A stretch of 64,000 nt of DNA from Thermohalobaculum sp039180675 (GCA_039180675.1 JBCDDC010000018.1:40586-104585), one strand, 5' to 3'; positions 1 through 8,823 are shown, numbered from the stretch's first letter. Notes: a model not told the origin generated them from the letters alone. Translations and numbers: made by a program.

Positions 1-141
1 TATATTGAGGCACGGGACGGCGAAAGCCTTGATATGGTTAGGCAATTCGACCCTGTTCGCCCGGGCCGGATCTTTGGCGCCGCGCATCTCGGCCGGGCGC
101 GGCTGATCGACAATGTCCCCATCGCGGCGCTGGACGGGTGA
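1..141 (+). CDS. panC: Pantoate--beta-alanine ligase, C-terminal end (partial)
   Basis: The frame is open from the window edge and ends at a TGA at 139-141, giving the last 46 residues. The tail carries a YIEARD segment and, near the end, GRARLIDNVP, which resemble the conserved C-terminal lid region of pantothenate synthetase (the family usually reads YxEVRD and GxTRLIDN). The enzyme joins pantoate and beta-alanine with ATP to make pantothenate in the cytoplasm. The active-site part lies outside the window, so the call rests on this tail only. The stop overlaps the GTG start of the next gene, which suggests coupled translation. Confidence 0.8.
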   Translation, partial: YIEARDGESLDMVRQFDPVRPGRIFGAAHLGRARLIDNVPIAALDG

Positions 142-590
142 GCGGGATGGAGCTTCTGAAAAAGCTGGATCTGCCGCCGGTCTGGCTGATCCTGCTGATG
201 GCAATCGCGAGCGCGAGCACCGGGTTCGAGACGGCCATCCCCGAGATGATCTGGCCCGGTAGGATGTTGATAATATTGGGTCTTTTACTCGCCGTCTGGG
301 CCGCGCTGGCGTTTCGCAGGGCGCGGACCACGATTATCCCGAAAGAGCGGCCCTCGGCCCTGGTCGATACCGGGCCGTACCGGATCTCGCGAAATCCGAT
401 CTATCTGGCCGACCTTGTGATCTTGGCCGGCTGGAGCCTGAGCCACGGGATCCTGATCGCGGCGGTGATGACGATGACCATGTTCTTCGTGCTCGAACGG
501 CGATTTATCCTTGGCGAGGAGGCGGTTCTGGAGGCCGACCTGGGCCAGCCATACCTTGACTACAAGGCGCGGGTGAGACGCTGGATCTGA
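138..590 (+). CDS. ICMT/phospholipid-methyltransferase-like membrane protein
   Basis: A 150-residue protein with several hydrophobic segments. The C-terminal half has the hallmark of the isoprenylcysteine carboxyl methyltransferase / PEMT-like superfamily: YRISRNPIYL near residue 78, then EE, a FG-like spacing and YxxYxxxVRRWI at the very end. Such proteins are SAM-dependent methyltransferases in the inner membrane; the substrate of bacterial members is mostly unknown and cannot be read from the sequence. The GTG at 138 overlaps the panC stop; an in-frame ATG at 147 is an alternative start. Confidence 0.75.
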   Translation: MSGMELLKKLDLPPVWLILLMAIASASTGFETAIPEMIWPGRMLIILGLLLAVWAALAFRRARTTIIPKERPSALVDTGPYRISRNPIYLADLVILAGWSLSHGILIAAVMTMTMFFVLERRFILGEEAVLEADLGQPYLDYKARVRRWI

Positions 591-625
591 CGCCGCGAAG
601 GCTCCGATCTGGCGCGATTTCGCGC

Positions 626-683
626 GATCTTTGTCGCGGATTTCCATGGTTAACGCCCCCGCGACAACGCGCGACAAAAGATC
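626..683. repeat. Imperfect inverted repeat with GCGACAA copies
   Basis: In the 211-bp gap before the LysR gene, GATCTTTGTCGCG at 626-638 is matched in reverse by CGCGACAAAAGATC at 670-683 with one extra base. GCGACAA also recurs as direct repeats at 661, 671 and 702. This could be a regulator site or a stem around 640-669. The assignment is an inference from symmetry only. Confidence 0.4.
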
Positions 684-801
684 GGGCGTTTCAGACAAAC
701 CGCGACAACTTTCGAACCTGGCGAATTGATGGGTCGATGGCCCGGCCGGGTTTGGCGACCGGAGGGTGGACAAACCGCGCGGTTCGGTCCTCTCTCTGCC
801 C

Positions 802-1701
802 ATGGCGATCACGCTCAAGCAATTGGAGGCCTTTGTCGCGGTCGCGGATCTCGGCAGTTTTCGCCGGGCGGCGGAGCGGCTGAACACGACCCAGCCGAAC
901 ATCTCGGCCCGGATCGCGGCGTTGGAGGGGCTGCTGAAGCTCTCGCTGATGGACCGGGACGCGGGCTCGGTGCGGCTGACGCTGAAGGGCGAGGCGCTGC
1001 TGCCGCACGCGCGCCGGGTGCTGGGGAGCGTCGATGACCTGATGGAGGCGACCGGGGACACGGCGCTGTTCGACGGGACGATCCGGCTGGGCGTGACGGA
1101 GCTTGTCGCCCATGTCTGGCTCGGGCGGTTTCTGAAGGCTCTGAACGCGCGCTATCCGAACGTGCTGGTGGAACTGAACGTGGACTTCTCCGCCACGCTG
1201 TCGGAGGCGCTGTTCAGCCGGGCGCTGGATCTGACGCTGCAGAGCGCGCCGTTCGACCGGGAAAGCTCGGGCAACGAGCCATTGGCGGATTATCCGATGA
1301 TCTGGGTCGCGGCGCCGTCGTTCGGGCTGTCTGGGCGGCGGCTGGGGCCGGGGGACCTCGCGGCGCATCCGATCCTGACCGCGGCGCGGGCGACGTTGCT
1401 GCATCAGCAATTGCGGGCGCATCTGGCCGAAGTTGGTGCGTCCGATGCGCGGATAGCCCCCTCAACCAACCTCGCGGCCTGCATCCAGATGGCGGTGGAT
1501 GGCCTGGGCCTCGCCTGCGTGCCCGAGGCGATGGCCGGGGACGCGCTAGCCGACAGGGCGCTGGAGCGGGTCGACTACCCCTGGGCGCCCGATGCGCTCA
1601 GTTTCGCGGCGCGGTACGATGCGGGGACGGCGCCGGTTTATGTGCGCGAGGCGGCCCGGCTGGCGGCGCGGATCGCGCAGGCAGAGGATCAGGAAAGCTG
1701 A
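802..1701 (+). CDS. LysR-family transcriptional regulator
   Basis: The N-terminal 60 residues form a typical LysR helix-turn-helix (LKQLEAFVAVADLGSF, then RRAAERLNTTQPNISARI), followed by a substrate-binding domain to about residue 300. The ATG at 802 gives the usual short leader before the helix-turn-helix; a GTG at 766 would add 12 residues and lies directly against a GGAGG, which is too close for a ribosome site. The gene runs in the same direction as hyuA, 79 bp upstream of it, so it probably controls the hydantoinase-type operon. The inducer is unknown. Confidence 0.88.
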   Translation: MAITLKQLEAFVAVADLGSFRRAAERLNTTQPNISARIAALEGLLKLSLMDRDAGSVRLTLKGEALLPHARRVLGSVDDLMEATGDTALFDGTIRLGVTELVAHVWLGRFLKALNARYPNVLVELNVDFSATLSEALFSRALDLTLQSAPFDRESSGNEPLADYPMIWVAAPSFGLSGRRLGPGDLAAHPILTAARATLLHQQLRAHLAEVGASDARIAPSTNLAACIQMAVDGLGLACVPEAMAGDALADRALERVDYPWAPDALSFAARYDAGTAPVYVREAARLAARIAQAEDQES

Positions 1702-1706
1702 TCGTT

Positions 1707-1743
1707 ATGATCCAATAAAATAATTCGACATGATCCTTGGATC
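1707..1743. promoter_or_regulatory. Candidate LysR operator/promoter before hyuA
   Basis: Between the LysR stop and hyuA, ATGATCC occurs twice (1707 and 1730), and GATCCAA (1709-1715) is inverted as TTGGATC (1737-1743). The second copy is itself part of GATCC-TT-GGATC. An AT-rich stretch (about 1714-1725) lies between them and could hold the -10 region. Symmetry and position suggest an operator; binding is inferred. Confidence 0.4.
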
Positions 1744-1780
1744 TTCGCAAACTCCGCCCGCGCAGACGGAGAGGACAGGT

Positions 1781-3862
1781 ATGGAGGATCAGGCGGTGCG
1801 GTTGGGGGTCGATATCGGCGGGACGTTCACCGATGTGGTCCTCGAGGTTGGCGGGGCGCGAAGCTCGACCAAGGTCCTGACCACATACGCGGCGCCCGAG
1901 ACCGCGATTGTCGAGGGGATGCACCAGGTCTGTGCGAAGGCTGGAATTAAGTCCTCGGCCATCGGTCAGATCATCCACGGGACCACGCTGGCGACCAATG
2001 CTCTGATCGAGCGGCGCGGGGCGAAGACGGCGCTGATCACGACCAAAGGCTTTCGCGACGTGATCGAGATGCGCACCGAGAGCCGGTTCGAGCAATACGA
2101 TCTGAACCTGGTGCTGCCGGAGCCGCTTTTGCCGCGCAACCGGCGCTATGTGATCGCCGAGCGGATCGATGCGCGCGGCGAGGCGCTGATCCCGCTGGAC
2201 CGGGCCGAGGTAGAGGCGCTGGCCGATGAGCTGGCGGAGGCGGGGTATGAGAGTGTCGCGGTGGGCCTCCTGCACTCCTACGTCAACGACGCCCATGAGC
2301 GGATGGTGCGTGATGTGCTGGCCGAGCGGATGCCGGGGGCGATGGTCTCGATCTCTTCCGAGGTTTCGCCGCAGATGCGGGAGTATGAGCGGTTCAACAC
2401 GACCATCGCCAACGCCTATATCAAGCCGCTGATGAAGAGCTATCTGGGCCGGCTGAAGGCGCGGCTGGCCGAGGAAGGGGCGGATTGCCCCGTCTTCCTG
2501 ATGCATTCGGGCGGCGGGATCATCTCGCTGGAGAGCGCGGCGGAGTTCCCGGTGCGGCTGGTGGAGAGCGGGCCTGCGGGCGGGGCGGTGTTCGCCGCCG
2601 ATATTGCGGCGCGCCACGGGCTCGACCAGGTGCTGAGCTTCGACATGGGGGGGACGACCGCGAAGATCTGCCTGATCAAGAACCGCACGCCCAAGACCTC
2701 TCGCGTGTTCGAGGTGGCTCGGACATACCGGTTCAAGAAGGGCTCGGGCATGCCGATCTCGATCCCGGTGATCGACATGGTGGAGATTGGCGCGGGCGGC
2801 GGTTCGCTGGCGCATGTGGATGTCATGGGCCAGATCCGGGTCGGGCCGGAGAGTGCGGGGTCAGAGCCGGGGCCTGCGTGCTATGGGCGCGGCGGGGAGC
2901 GGCCGGCGGTGACCGATGCGGACCTGACGCTCGGCAAGCTGGATCCGGGGAATTTCGCGGGCGGGTCGATTGCGCTGCATCCGGAGAAGTCGGATGCCGC
3001 GCTGACGGAGCATCTGGGCGCGAAGCTCGACATGGAGGCGCTGGAGGCCGCCTGGGGGCTGGCCGAGGTTGTCGATGAGAACATGGCCAATGCGGCACGG
3101 GTCCATGCTGTGGAGAATGGCGAGGATCTGAGCGAGTACACGATGATCGCCTTTGGCGGTGCGGCGCCGCTCCACGCCGGGCGGCTCTGCGAGAAGCTGG
3201 GGGTGGATCGCTGCCTGGTCCCGACCGGGGCGGGGGTCGGCTCGGCCATCGGGTTCCTGCGCGCGCCGTTCAGCTTCGAGTCGAACCGCACGGTCTTCAT
3301 GCGGATCTCGGAGTTCGATCCGGCGCGCGTCCGGGCCCTGTTCGACGAGATGGAGGCGGAGGCGCAAGGCTTCGTCCGCTCCTGCGATGCCGAGGCCGAG
3401 ATCGTGTCGGAGTACAAGGTCTACATGCGCTATGCCGGGCAGGGATGGGAGATCCCGGTGCCACTGACCCGGAGGCAGGCGCGGGACCCGGTAGCGTCGA
3501 TCTTCCTCGAGCGGTTCGAGGAGGATTACGCCAAGCTCTTCGGCCGCTCGGTCGAGGGGATGGTGGCCGAGATCACCGTCTGGTCAGTGAATGCGACAAC
3601 CCCGCCCGCCGAGGTCGTGCCGGCGGAGCCGGTGGGGGCCACCGTGCCGGTCGAGGCGGCGGGAACACGCGCGCTGTTCGATGCGGCGGACGGGCGGACC
3701 AACGAGGCAGCGGTCTGCCCGCGGGAGAGCCTCGAGACCGGCAGCACCGTCTTCGGGCCCGCGGTGATCACCGAGGATGAGACCACGATTGTGCTGCCGA
3801 CGAGCCGCAGGGCGGTGCAGCTTTCCGATGGCTGCATCGCCGTCGAGCGGAAGGAGGGTTGA
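1781..3862 (+). CDS. hyuA: Hydantoinase/oxoprolinase family protein, subunit A
   Basis: A 693-residue protein that begins with VRLGVDIGGTFTDVVLE, the ATP-binding start of the HyuA/5-oxoprolinase family, followed by the TTLATNALIERRG segment near residue 70 and a central FDMGGTTAK near residue 290. Members use ATP to open or carboxylate substrates such as hydantoins, 5-oxoproline, caprolactam or ketones, working with a B subunit. The ATG at 1781 is chosen because the conserved region starts six residues later and AGAGGACAG precedes it. hyuB starts one base after the stop. The substrate cannot be told from the sequence. Confidence 0.9.
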   Translation: MEDQAVRLGVDIGGTFTDVVLEVGGARSSTKVLTTYAAPETAIVEGMHQVCAKAGIKSSAIGQIIHGTTLATNALIERRGAKTALITTKGFRDVIEMRTESRFEQYDLNLVLPEPLLPRNRRYVIAERIDARGEALIPLDRAEVEALADELAEAGYESVAVGLLHSYVNDAHERMVRDVLAERMPGAMVSISSEVSPQMREYERFNTTIANAYIKPLMKSYLGRLKARLAEEGADCPVFLMHSGGGIISLESAAEFPVRLVESGPAGGAVFAADIAARHGLDQVLSFDMGGTTAKICLIKNRTPKTSRVFEVARTYRFKKGSGMPISIPVIDMVEIGAGGGSLAHVDVMGQIRVGPESAGSEPGPACYGRGGERPAVTDADLTLGKLDPGNFAGGSIALHPEKSDAALTEHLGAKLDMEALEAAWGLAEVVDENMANAARVHAVENGEDLSEYTMIAFGGAAPLHAGRLCEKLGVDRCLVPTGAGVGSAIGFLRAPFSFESNRTVFMRISEFDPARVRALFDEMEAEAQGFVRSCDAEAEIVSEYKVYMRYAGQGWEIPVPLTRRQARDPVASIFLERFEEDYAKLFGRSVEGMVAEITVWSVNATTPPAEVVPAEPVGATVPVEAAGTRALFDAADGRTNEAAVCPRESLETGSTVFGPAVITEDETTIVLPTSRRAVQLSDGCIAVERKEG

Positions 3863-3863
3863 G

Positions 3864-5570
3864 ATGGCCGGGATCTCGAAAGTCGCCTATCAGGTCATGT
3901 GGAACCGCCTGATCTCGGTGGTCGAGGAGCAGGCGCAAGCCCTTGTGCGCACGGCGTTTTCGACCTCAGTCAGGGAGGCGGGGGACCTCTCCGCCGGGGT
4001 CTATAATGCGGGCGGCGAGATGCTCGCTCAGGCGGTGACCGGCACGCCGGGCCACGTAAACGCGATGGCCGATGCGGTCGCCCATTTCATCCGCCGGATC
4101 GGGCGGCAGAACATGTTCGAGGGCGATATCTACATCACCAATGACCCGTGGGAGGGGACGGGGCACCTGCACGACATCACGGTGGTCACGCCCTCGTTCC
4201 ACAAGGGCCGGTTCGTCGGGTTCTTCGCCTGCACCGCGCATATCACCGATATCGGCGGGCGCGGGTTCGGGGCGGACGGCAACTCGGTCTATGAGGAGGG
4301 GCTGCAGATCCCGATCATGAAATTCGCCGAGCGGGGCGAGGTGGACCGGACGCTGCTGGCGATCATCCGGGCCAATACGCGGGAGCCGGATCAACTGGTC
4401 GGCGATGTCTATGCGCTGGCGACCTCCAACGATATCGGCCACCGGCGGTTGATCGACATGATGGAGGAGTTCGATCTCGACGATCTCGACGGGATCTCGG
4501 ATTTCATCATGGAGAACTCACGCAGCGCGACGCTGGAGCGGATTGCGGAGATCCCTCAGACCGTGGCCGACGGGCATATGCGGATCGACGGCTACGATGT
4601 GCCGATCGATCTGAAGGTGAAGCTCTCCTTCGAAGGCGACCGGGTGATGGCGGACTGGGCCGGCACCTCGCCGGTCGACAAGAAGGGGATCAACGTCCCG
4701 CTGGTCTATACCAAGGCCTATACCTGCTATGCGCTCAAATGCGCGATCGCGCCCGAGATCCCGAACAATGCGGCCTCGCTGGCGCCGTTCGAGATCACGG
4801 CGCCGGAGGGCTCGATCGTCAATGCGGTGCATCCAGCGCCGGTCGCGCTCCGCCATGTGATCGGGCATATGGTGCCCGATACGATCTACGATGCGCTCGA
4901 CAAGATCGTGCCGGGGCTGGTGCCGGCAGAGGGGGCGGGGAGCCTGTGTAACTTCCAGGTCTCCTTGCGCCCGCGCATGGATGCCCCTGCGCCGCCGGAT
5001 GCGGTGCGCTCGGAGGTGCTTACGTTTAACTCCGGGGGCGCGGGGGCGCGGCCGACGCTGGATGGGATGAACGCGACGGCGTTTCCCTCTGGCGTGATGA
5101 CAATGCCGGTCGAGGCGACCGAGCAGGTCGGGCCGGTGATGATCTGGCGCAAGGAGTTGCGCCCCGACAGCGGCGGGGCGGGGGCGAGCCGTGGCGGGCT
5201 CGGCCAGTACATGGAGGTCGGCGCGCGCGAGGGGCATGAGTTCGACATCCAGGCGATGTTCGACCGGGTGGATCACCCCGCACGCGGGCGTCAGGGCGGC
5301 AAGGCGGGGGCGCCCACGACCATCGGCCAGGACGACGGCACCGCGATGAAGGGCAAGGGCAAGCAATTCGTGGCCCATGGGCGCAAGGTGATGATGGCCT
5401 TCCCCGGCGGCGCGGGCTATGGCGCGCCCGGCGACCGCGCGGCGGAGAAGGTCAGGCGCGACCTCGCGCTCGGCTATATCAGCGCGGAGACGGCTGAGGC
5501 GGAATACGGGCTCGGCGCGGAGGAGATCGCGGATATCCAGCGAAGGGCGCGGCTCGGGGAGATCTTCTGA
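3864..5570 (+). CDS. hyuB: Hydantoinase/oxoprolinase family protein, subunit B
   Basis: A 568-residue HyuB-family protein. Characteristic stretches include STSVREAGDLSAGVYN near residue 35, a NDPWEGTGHLHDIT region near residue 93 and a glycine-rich C-terminal part with the GAGYG segment. Together with HyuA it should form an ATP-dependent amidohydrolase or carboxylase complex in the cytoplasm. The start at 3864 has AAGGAGGG just upstream and follows the hyuA stop by one base. Its own stop overlaps the ATG of the FAD oxidase, so the three genes form a tight operon. Confidence 0.9.
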   Translation: MAGISKVAYQVMWNRLISVVEEQAQALVRTAFSTSVREAGDLSAGVYNAGGEMLAQAVTGTPGHVNAMADAVAHFIRRIGRQNMFEGDIYITNDPWEGTGHLHDITVVTPSFHKGRFVGFFACTAHITDIGGRGFGADGNSVYEEGLQIPIMKFAERGEVDRTLLAIIRANTREPDQLVGDVYALATSNDIGHRRLIDMMEEFDLDDLDGISDFIMENSRSATLERIAEIPQTVADGHMRIDGYDVPIDLKVKLSFEGDRVMADWAGTSPVDKKGINVPLVYTKAYTCYALKCAIAPEIPNNAASLAPFEITAPEGSIVNAVHPAPVALRHVIGHMVPDTIYDALDKIVPGLVPAEGAGSLCNFQVSLRPRMDAPAPPDAVRSEVLTFNSGGAGARPTLDGMNATAFPSGVMTMPVEATEQVGPVMIWRKELRPDSGGAGASRGGLGQYMEVGAREGHEFDIQAMFDRVDHPARGRQGGKAGAPTTIGQDDGTAMKGKGKQFVAHGRKVMMAFPGGAGYGAPGDRAAEKVRRDLALGYISAETAEAEYGLGAEEIADIQRRARLGEIF

Positions 5571-6793
5571 TGGAGGCGCGCGGCCCTGCGGAGCGACCGG
5601 CGCGGACCTCCTATGACGTCGTGATCGTGGGTGGCGCGATCATGGGCTCCTCCACCGCCTGGTTTCTGACCGACAATCCGGACTTCGACGGCTCGGTTCT
5701 GGTGGTGGAGAAGGACCCGACCTATGCGGCCTGCTCCACCGCGCACACCAACAGCTGTATGCGCCAGCAGTTCTCGACCGAGGTGAATGTGCGGATCTCG
5801 CAATTCGCGGCGGATTTCGTGAAGAATCTGCGGGAGTACATGGGCGGCGACGAGCGGATGCCGGAGCTGACGATCCAAAGCTATGGCTATATGTACCTCG
5901 CCGATAACGAAGCCTTTGCGACTGTGCTGCGGGAGAGCCAGAAGGTGCAGCTGGCGGCAGGCGCCGGGACGCGGCTGATGACGGCGGATGAGATCAGGGC
6001 GGCCTATCCGTTCTACACTGTCGACGACATCCTGCTCGGCTCGATCAACACGGTCGATGAGGGGTATTGGGAAGGGGCGGCGGTGTTCGACTGGTGGCGC
6101 CGGATCGCGCGGGAACGCGGCGTCGAATACGTCACAAACGAGGTGGTCGCGATGACCCGGAACGCGGCGGGCGACCGGATCGACAGCGTGACGCTGGCCT
6201 CGGGCGAGGTGATCGCCTGCGGTCAGGTGGTGAACGCGTCTGGCCCGCGGGCGGCGCGCACGGCGAAGATGGCCGGGATCGAGGTGCCGGTGGAGCCGAG
6301 AAAGCGCTTTACCTGGATCTTCGCCGCCGAGAGGCCGCTGGAGCAGGAGCTGCCGCTGACCATCGATCCCTCCGGCGTGCATGTGCGCGAGAATGGCGGG
6401 GGCACGTATCTCTGCGGCGGGCATGCGGATGTGGACCCTGCGGTCGCATTCGACGATTTCGCGATGGATTTCTCGCTGTGGGAGGCCAAGATCTGGCCCG
6501 CGATCGCCGCCCGGATCCCGCAGTTCGAGGCGGTGAAGGTGACCCATGAATGGGCCGGACACTATGCCTATAACACGCTGGATCATAACGCCATTCTGGG
6601 TCCGCATACGGAGGTTGAGAACTTTATCTTCCAGAACGGGTTCTCGGGCCATGGGCTCCAGCAGTCGCCCGCCATGGGCCGCGCGACGGCGGAATGGCTC
6701 ACCTACGGCGAGTACCGGGCGCTGGATCTGAGTGTCTTCAACTATGAGCGGATCGCGAGGAACGAGCCGTTCGTTGAGAAGGCGGTGATCTAG
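5570..6793 (+). CDS. FAD-dependent amine oxidoreductase (DAO family)
   Basis: A 407-residue protein with an N-terminal dinucleotide-binding fold (YDVVIVGGAIMGSSTAWFL at about residues 15-33) and a DAO-type body with a C-terminal FQNGFSGHGLQQSPAMGR segment that closes the FAD site. The nearest functional relatives are sarcosine, dimethylglycine and glycine oxidases. Its TGATG overlap with hyuB implies a joint role. One reading is that HyuAB opens a cyclic N-methylated amide and this enzyme oxidises the resulting amino acid; that is inference, and no carbamoyl-amino-acid amidase is nearby. Confidence 0.85.
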   Translation: MEARGPAERPARTSYDVVIVGGAIMGSSTAWFLTDNPDFDGSVLVVEKDPTYAACSTAHTNSCMRQQFSTEVNVRISQFAADFVKNLREYMGGDERMPELTIQSYGYMYLADNEAFATVLRESQKVQLAAGAGTRLMTADEIRAAYPFYTVDDILLGSINTVDEGYWEGAAVFDWWRRIARERGVEYVTNEVVAMTRNAAGDRIDSVTLASGEVIACGQVVNASGPRAARTAKMAGIEVPVEPRKRFTWIFAAERPLEQELPLTIDPSGVHVRENGGGTYLCGGHADVDPAVAFDDFAMDFSLWEAKIWPAIAARIPQFEAVKVTHEWAGHYAYNTLDHNAILGPHTEVENFIFQNGFSGHGLQQSPAMGRATAEWLTYGEYRALDLSVFNYERIARNEPFVEKAVI

Positions 6794-6798
6794 GCTGG

Positions 6799-6824
6799 GC
6801 CCGGCGCGGGGCGGGAGGCCGGGC
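6799..6824. terminator. Possible terminator between convergent genes
   Basis: GCCCGGC at 6799-6805 is inverted as GCCGGGC at 6818-6824 in the 35-bp gap between the oxidase and the esterase on the other strand. No T-run follows on either side, so termination is only inferred. Confidence 0.3.
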
Positions 6825-6828
6825 GGGG

Positions 6829-7662
6829 TCAGCCCTTAGGCGCGCGTTCTGCGAGGCGGGCCTCGAACCAGTCGAGCGCCATGTCGGTCCAGCCCGCGGG
6901 CGCGCCATGCCCGCCCGGGTGGAGCATCAGGTCGATCCGTCCGGCGGCGCAGTCGGACCAGTTGCGCAGCCAGATCCCGTCTGCGGCGAAGCCGGTCTCG
7001 GGCTGGCGGTTCGGGCAGCCATTGGTGCGGCGCAGGAGTGCGAGCGAGGCCCAGACATCGCCCTGGATGACCGCACCGTCGCGGAAGGACCGGCCCTCAA
7101 GCGGCACGACCCGGTCGGCCCAGCCATGGGTGTGGAAGAGGCTGACGGGTCCGGTGCAGCGCTCCGGCAGGTCATCCCAGAAGGCGCCGGCGAAGGGGGC
7201 GAAGGCATCGGCCAGATCGGGTGCGCGGCAGGCGATGTCCCAGACCATGGAGCCGCCGCGGGAGAAGCCGGAGAGGAGGAGCGGCTTTGGCGCGACCCCG
7301 TGCACGGTGGCGACATTGGCGAGCACGGCGCGCAGGAAGGCGATGTCGTCGCGGTTGTGCGACGTGCCCTTTGCGCGGACCGACCAGTCGCGCTGCCAGC
7401 GGTTCTCCGGGTGCCAGCCCTGGGGCGCGATCACGGCGTAGCCACGGGCGAGCGCACGGGTGGCGATGGCGCCCCTGATCGCGCCGCTGGCCTTGGCGCC
7501 GCCGCCGTGGAGATGCAGGAGCGTGCCCTTGATCGCACCCTCGGGGCGGGCGAAGTGGTAGCTGCCGGTTGCAATCTCGCAGGGGGTCTCGTGCCCGCCG
7601 CAGCCCTGTGCGGCGGCCGGTGCCGGGAGAGCGAGCAGGAGTGCGATGACGAGGCGCTTCAC
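6829..7662 (-). CDS. PHB-depolymerase/LpqC-like secreted esterase (copy 1)
   Basis: A 277-residue alpha/beta hydrolase with a signal peptide (MKRLVIALLLALPAPAAAQG), an LHLHGGG oxyanion segment near residue 57 and a nucleophile elbow GFSRGGS. The family contains poly(3-hydroxybutyrate) depolymerases, feruloyl esterases and LpqC-like esterases, so the substrate is open. The GTG at 7660-7662 overlaps the stop of the upstream paralogue (GTGA), which is strong evidence for this start and for an operon. A longer upstream frame would lack the signal peptide at its N terminus. It is a tandem duplicate of the next gene. Confidence 0.85.
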   Translation of the reverse strand: MKRLVIALLLALPAPAAAQGCGGHETPCEIATGSYHFARPEGAIKGTLLHLHGGGAKASGAIRGAIATRALARGYAVIAPQGWHPENRWQRDWSVRAKGTSHNRDDIAFLRAVLANVATVHGVAPKPLLLSGFSRGGSMVWDIACRAPDLADAFAPFAGAFWDDLPERCTGPVSLFHTHGWADRVVPLEGRSFRDGAVIQGDVWASLALLRRTNGCPNRQPETGFAADGIWLRNWSDCAAGRIDLMLHPGGHGAPAGWTDMALDWFEARLAERAPKG

Positions 7663-8486
7663 TGGCTGATCCCGTCGGCGAGGCGGGCCTCGAACCAGTC
7701 GAGCGCCAGGTCGGCCCATCCCCGGGGCACGCCATGGCCGCCGGGGTGGAGCATCAGGTCGATCCGCGCATGGGTGCAGTCGGACCAGCTGCGCCACCAG
7801 CGCGCGTCTTCGATGCGGCTTTCCTTCGGCTGGCGGTTCACGCAGCCATTGGCCTCGCGCAGGGTGAAGAGCGCGCCGAAGACGTCGCCCTGGGTGATCG
7901 TGGCGCCGGGGATCGGGCGGCCCTCCAGCGGCACGGTGCGGTCGAGCCAGCCATGGGTGTGGAAGAGATCGACCGGCGCCTCGCATGCGGTGATCTCGGG
8001 CACCCAGAAGGCGCCGGCGACCGGGGCGTAGGCCCGCGCCAGATCCGGGGCGCGGCAGGCGATGTCCCAAACCATGGAGCCGCCGCGGGAGAAGCCGGAG
8101 AGAAGCACGCGGTCTGGATCGATCGGGGCCTTTGCGGCGGCATCGGCGAGCACGCCGCGCAGGAAGGCGATGTCGTCGCGCGAGTAGGTGCGCCCGTCAT
8201 AGACGCCCCAGTTCTTCGGATACCGGCTGACCGGTTGCCAGCCCGTGGGTGCGATCACCGCATAGCCGCGCGCAAGCGCCACCTTGGCCGAGGCCCCCCG
8301 GGCCACGCCCGCGCCGGTGCCGCCCATGCCGTGGAGATGCATCAGGACCGGGAAGGGGCCGGTGCCTTCGGGCAGGACGAGATGGTAGTCGCCGAGATCC
8401 GTGCTGCAGCCCTGGGCGCAGGGTGTCTCGGCGAGGGCGGGGGCGGTCAGGAACAGCAGGGCTGCGAGAAGGGTGCGGCGCATCAA
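7659..8486 (-). CDS. PHB-depolymerase/LpqC-like secreted esterase (copy 2)
   Basis: A 275-residue protein with a signal peptide ending near PALAE, then an LHGMGGTG oxyanion loop and GFSRGGS with the likely catalytic serine at residue 133. The C-terminal LHPGGHG segment supplies the probable catalytic histidine. It shares GFSRGGSMVWDIACRAPDLA with its downstream neighbour, and the DNA there is almost identical. Both proteins should act in the periplasm or outside the cell on polyester or acyl esters. The second Met (8483) is an equally good start. Confidence 0.85.
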   Translation of the reverse strand: MMRRTLLAALLFLTAPALAETPCAQGCSTDLGDYHLVLPEGTGPFPVLMHLHGMGGTGAGVARGASAKVALARGYAVIAPTGWQPVSRYPKNWGVYDGRTYSRDDIAFLRGVLADAAAKAPIDPDRVLLSGFSRGGSMVWDIACRAPDLARAYAPVAGAFWVPEITACEAPVDLFHTHGWLDRTVPLEGRPIPGATITQGDVFGALFTLREANGCVNRQPKESRIEDARWWRSWSDCTHARIDLMLHPGGHGVPRGWADLALDWFEARLADGISQ

Positions 8487-8567
8487 TAACCTCTGAAGAA
8501 CGAACGTTGTTCCAGGATAACCGATCAGGAGCCCGGGTGGCCGTGCCTCACCGAAGCGTGACCGGGA

Positions 8568-8753
8568 TCAGAAATCCGAGGTGATGCCCTTTTTCTCCCA
8601 ATCGCCGAAGCGGGTGGGTTCGGGGCCGTCGCGGCCGCCGATTTCTTCGGGCATCTCCTGAGGCTCGGCCTTGGCGCGGCGGGCTTCGGCCTCGGCCAGG
8701 GCGCGTTTGGCGGCGGCGGCGATACGCTCTTTCTTCGTCAACTCTTCGGGCAT
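8568..8753 (-). CDS. DUF1674 / SDHAF4-like succinate dehydrogenase assembly factor
   Basis: A 61-residue protein: a charged, Ala-rich helical N-terminal half followed by the family signature GGRDGPEPTRFGDWEKKGI and a terminal SDF. This C-terminal motif is diagnostic of DUF1674, whose eukaryotic homologue SDHAF4 binds the flavinated succinate dehydrogenase subunit. It is transcribed away from htpX, with a 70-bp gap, and no sdh genes are in the window. Confidence 0.88.
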   Translation of the reverse strand: MPEELTKKERIAAAAKRALAEAEARRAKAEPQEMPEEIGGRDGPEPTRFGDWEKKGITSDF

Positions 8754-8823
8754 ATATGACCTCTCGGGGGATCCTGTGGTGAATATGCTGCTTCGCGCAG
8801 CACATGCAATGGGAGCTGGCGCG

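Noticed and set aside
6829..8070. A single 413-codon esterase covering the two tandem copies
   Set aside because: The copy-1 signal peptide starts inside this frame at 7662 and overlaps the copy-2 stop; the upstream part is the copy-2 gene read in another frame.
8487..8567. A second SOS box at GAACGAACGTTGTTC
   Set aside because: The half-sites are not separated by the 7 nt required in alphaproteobacteria.
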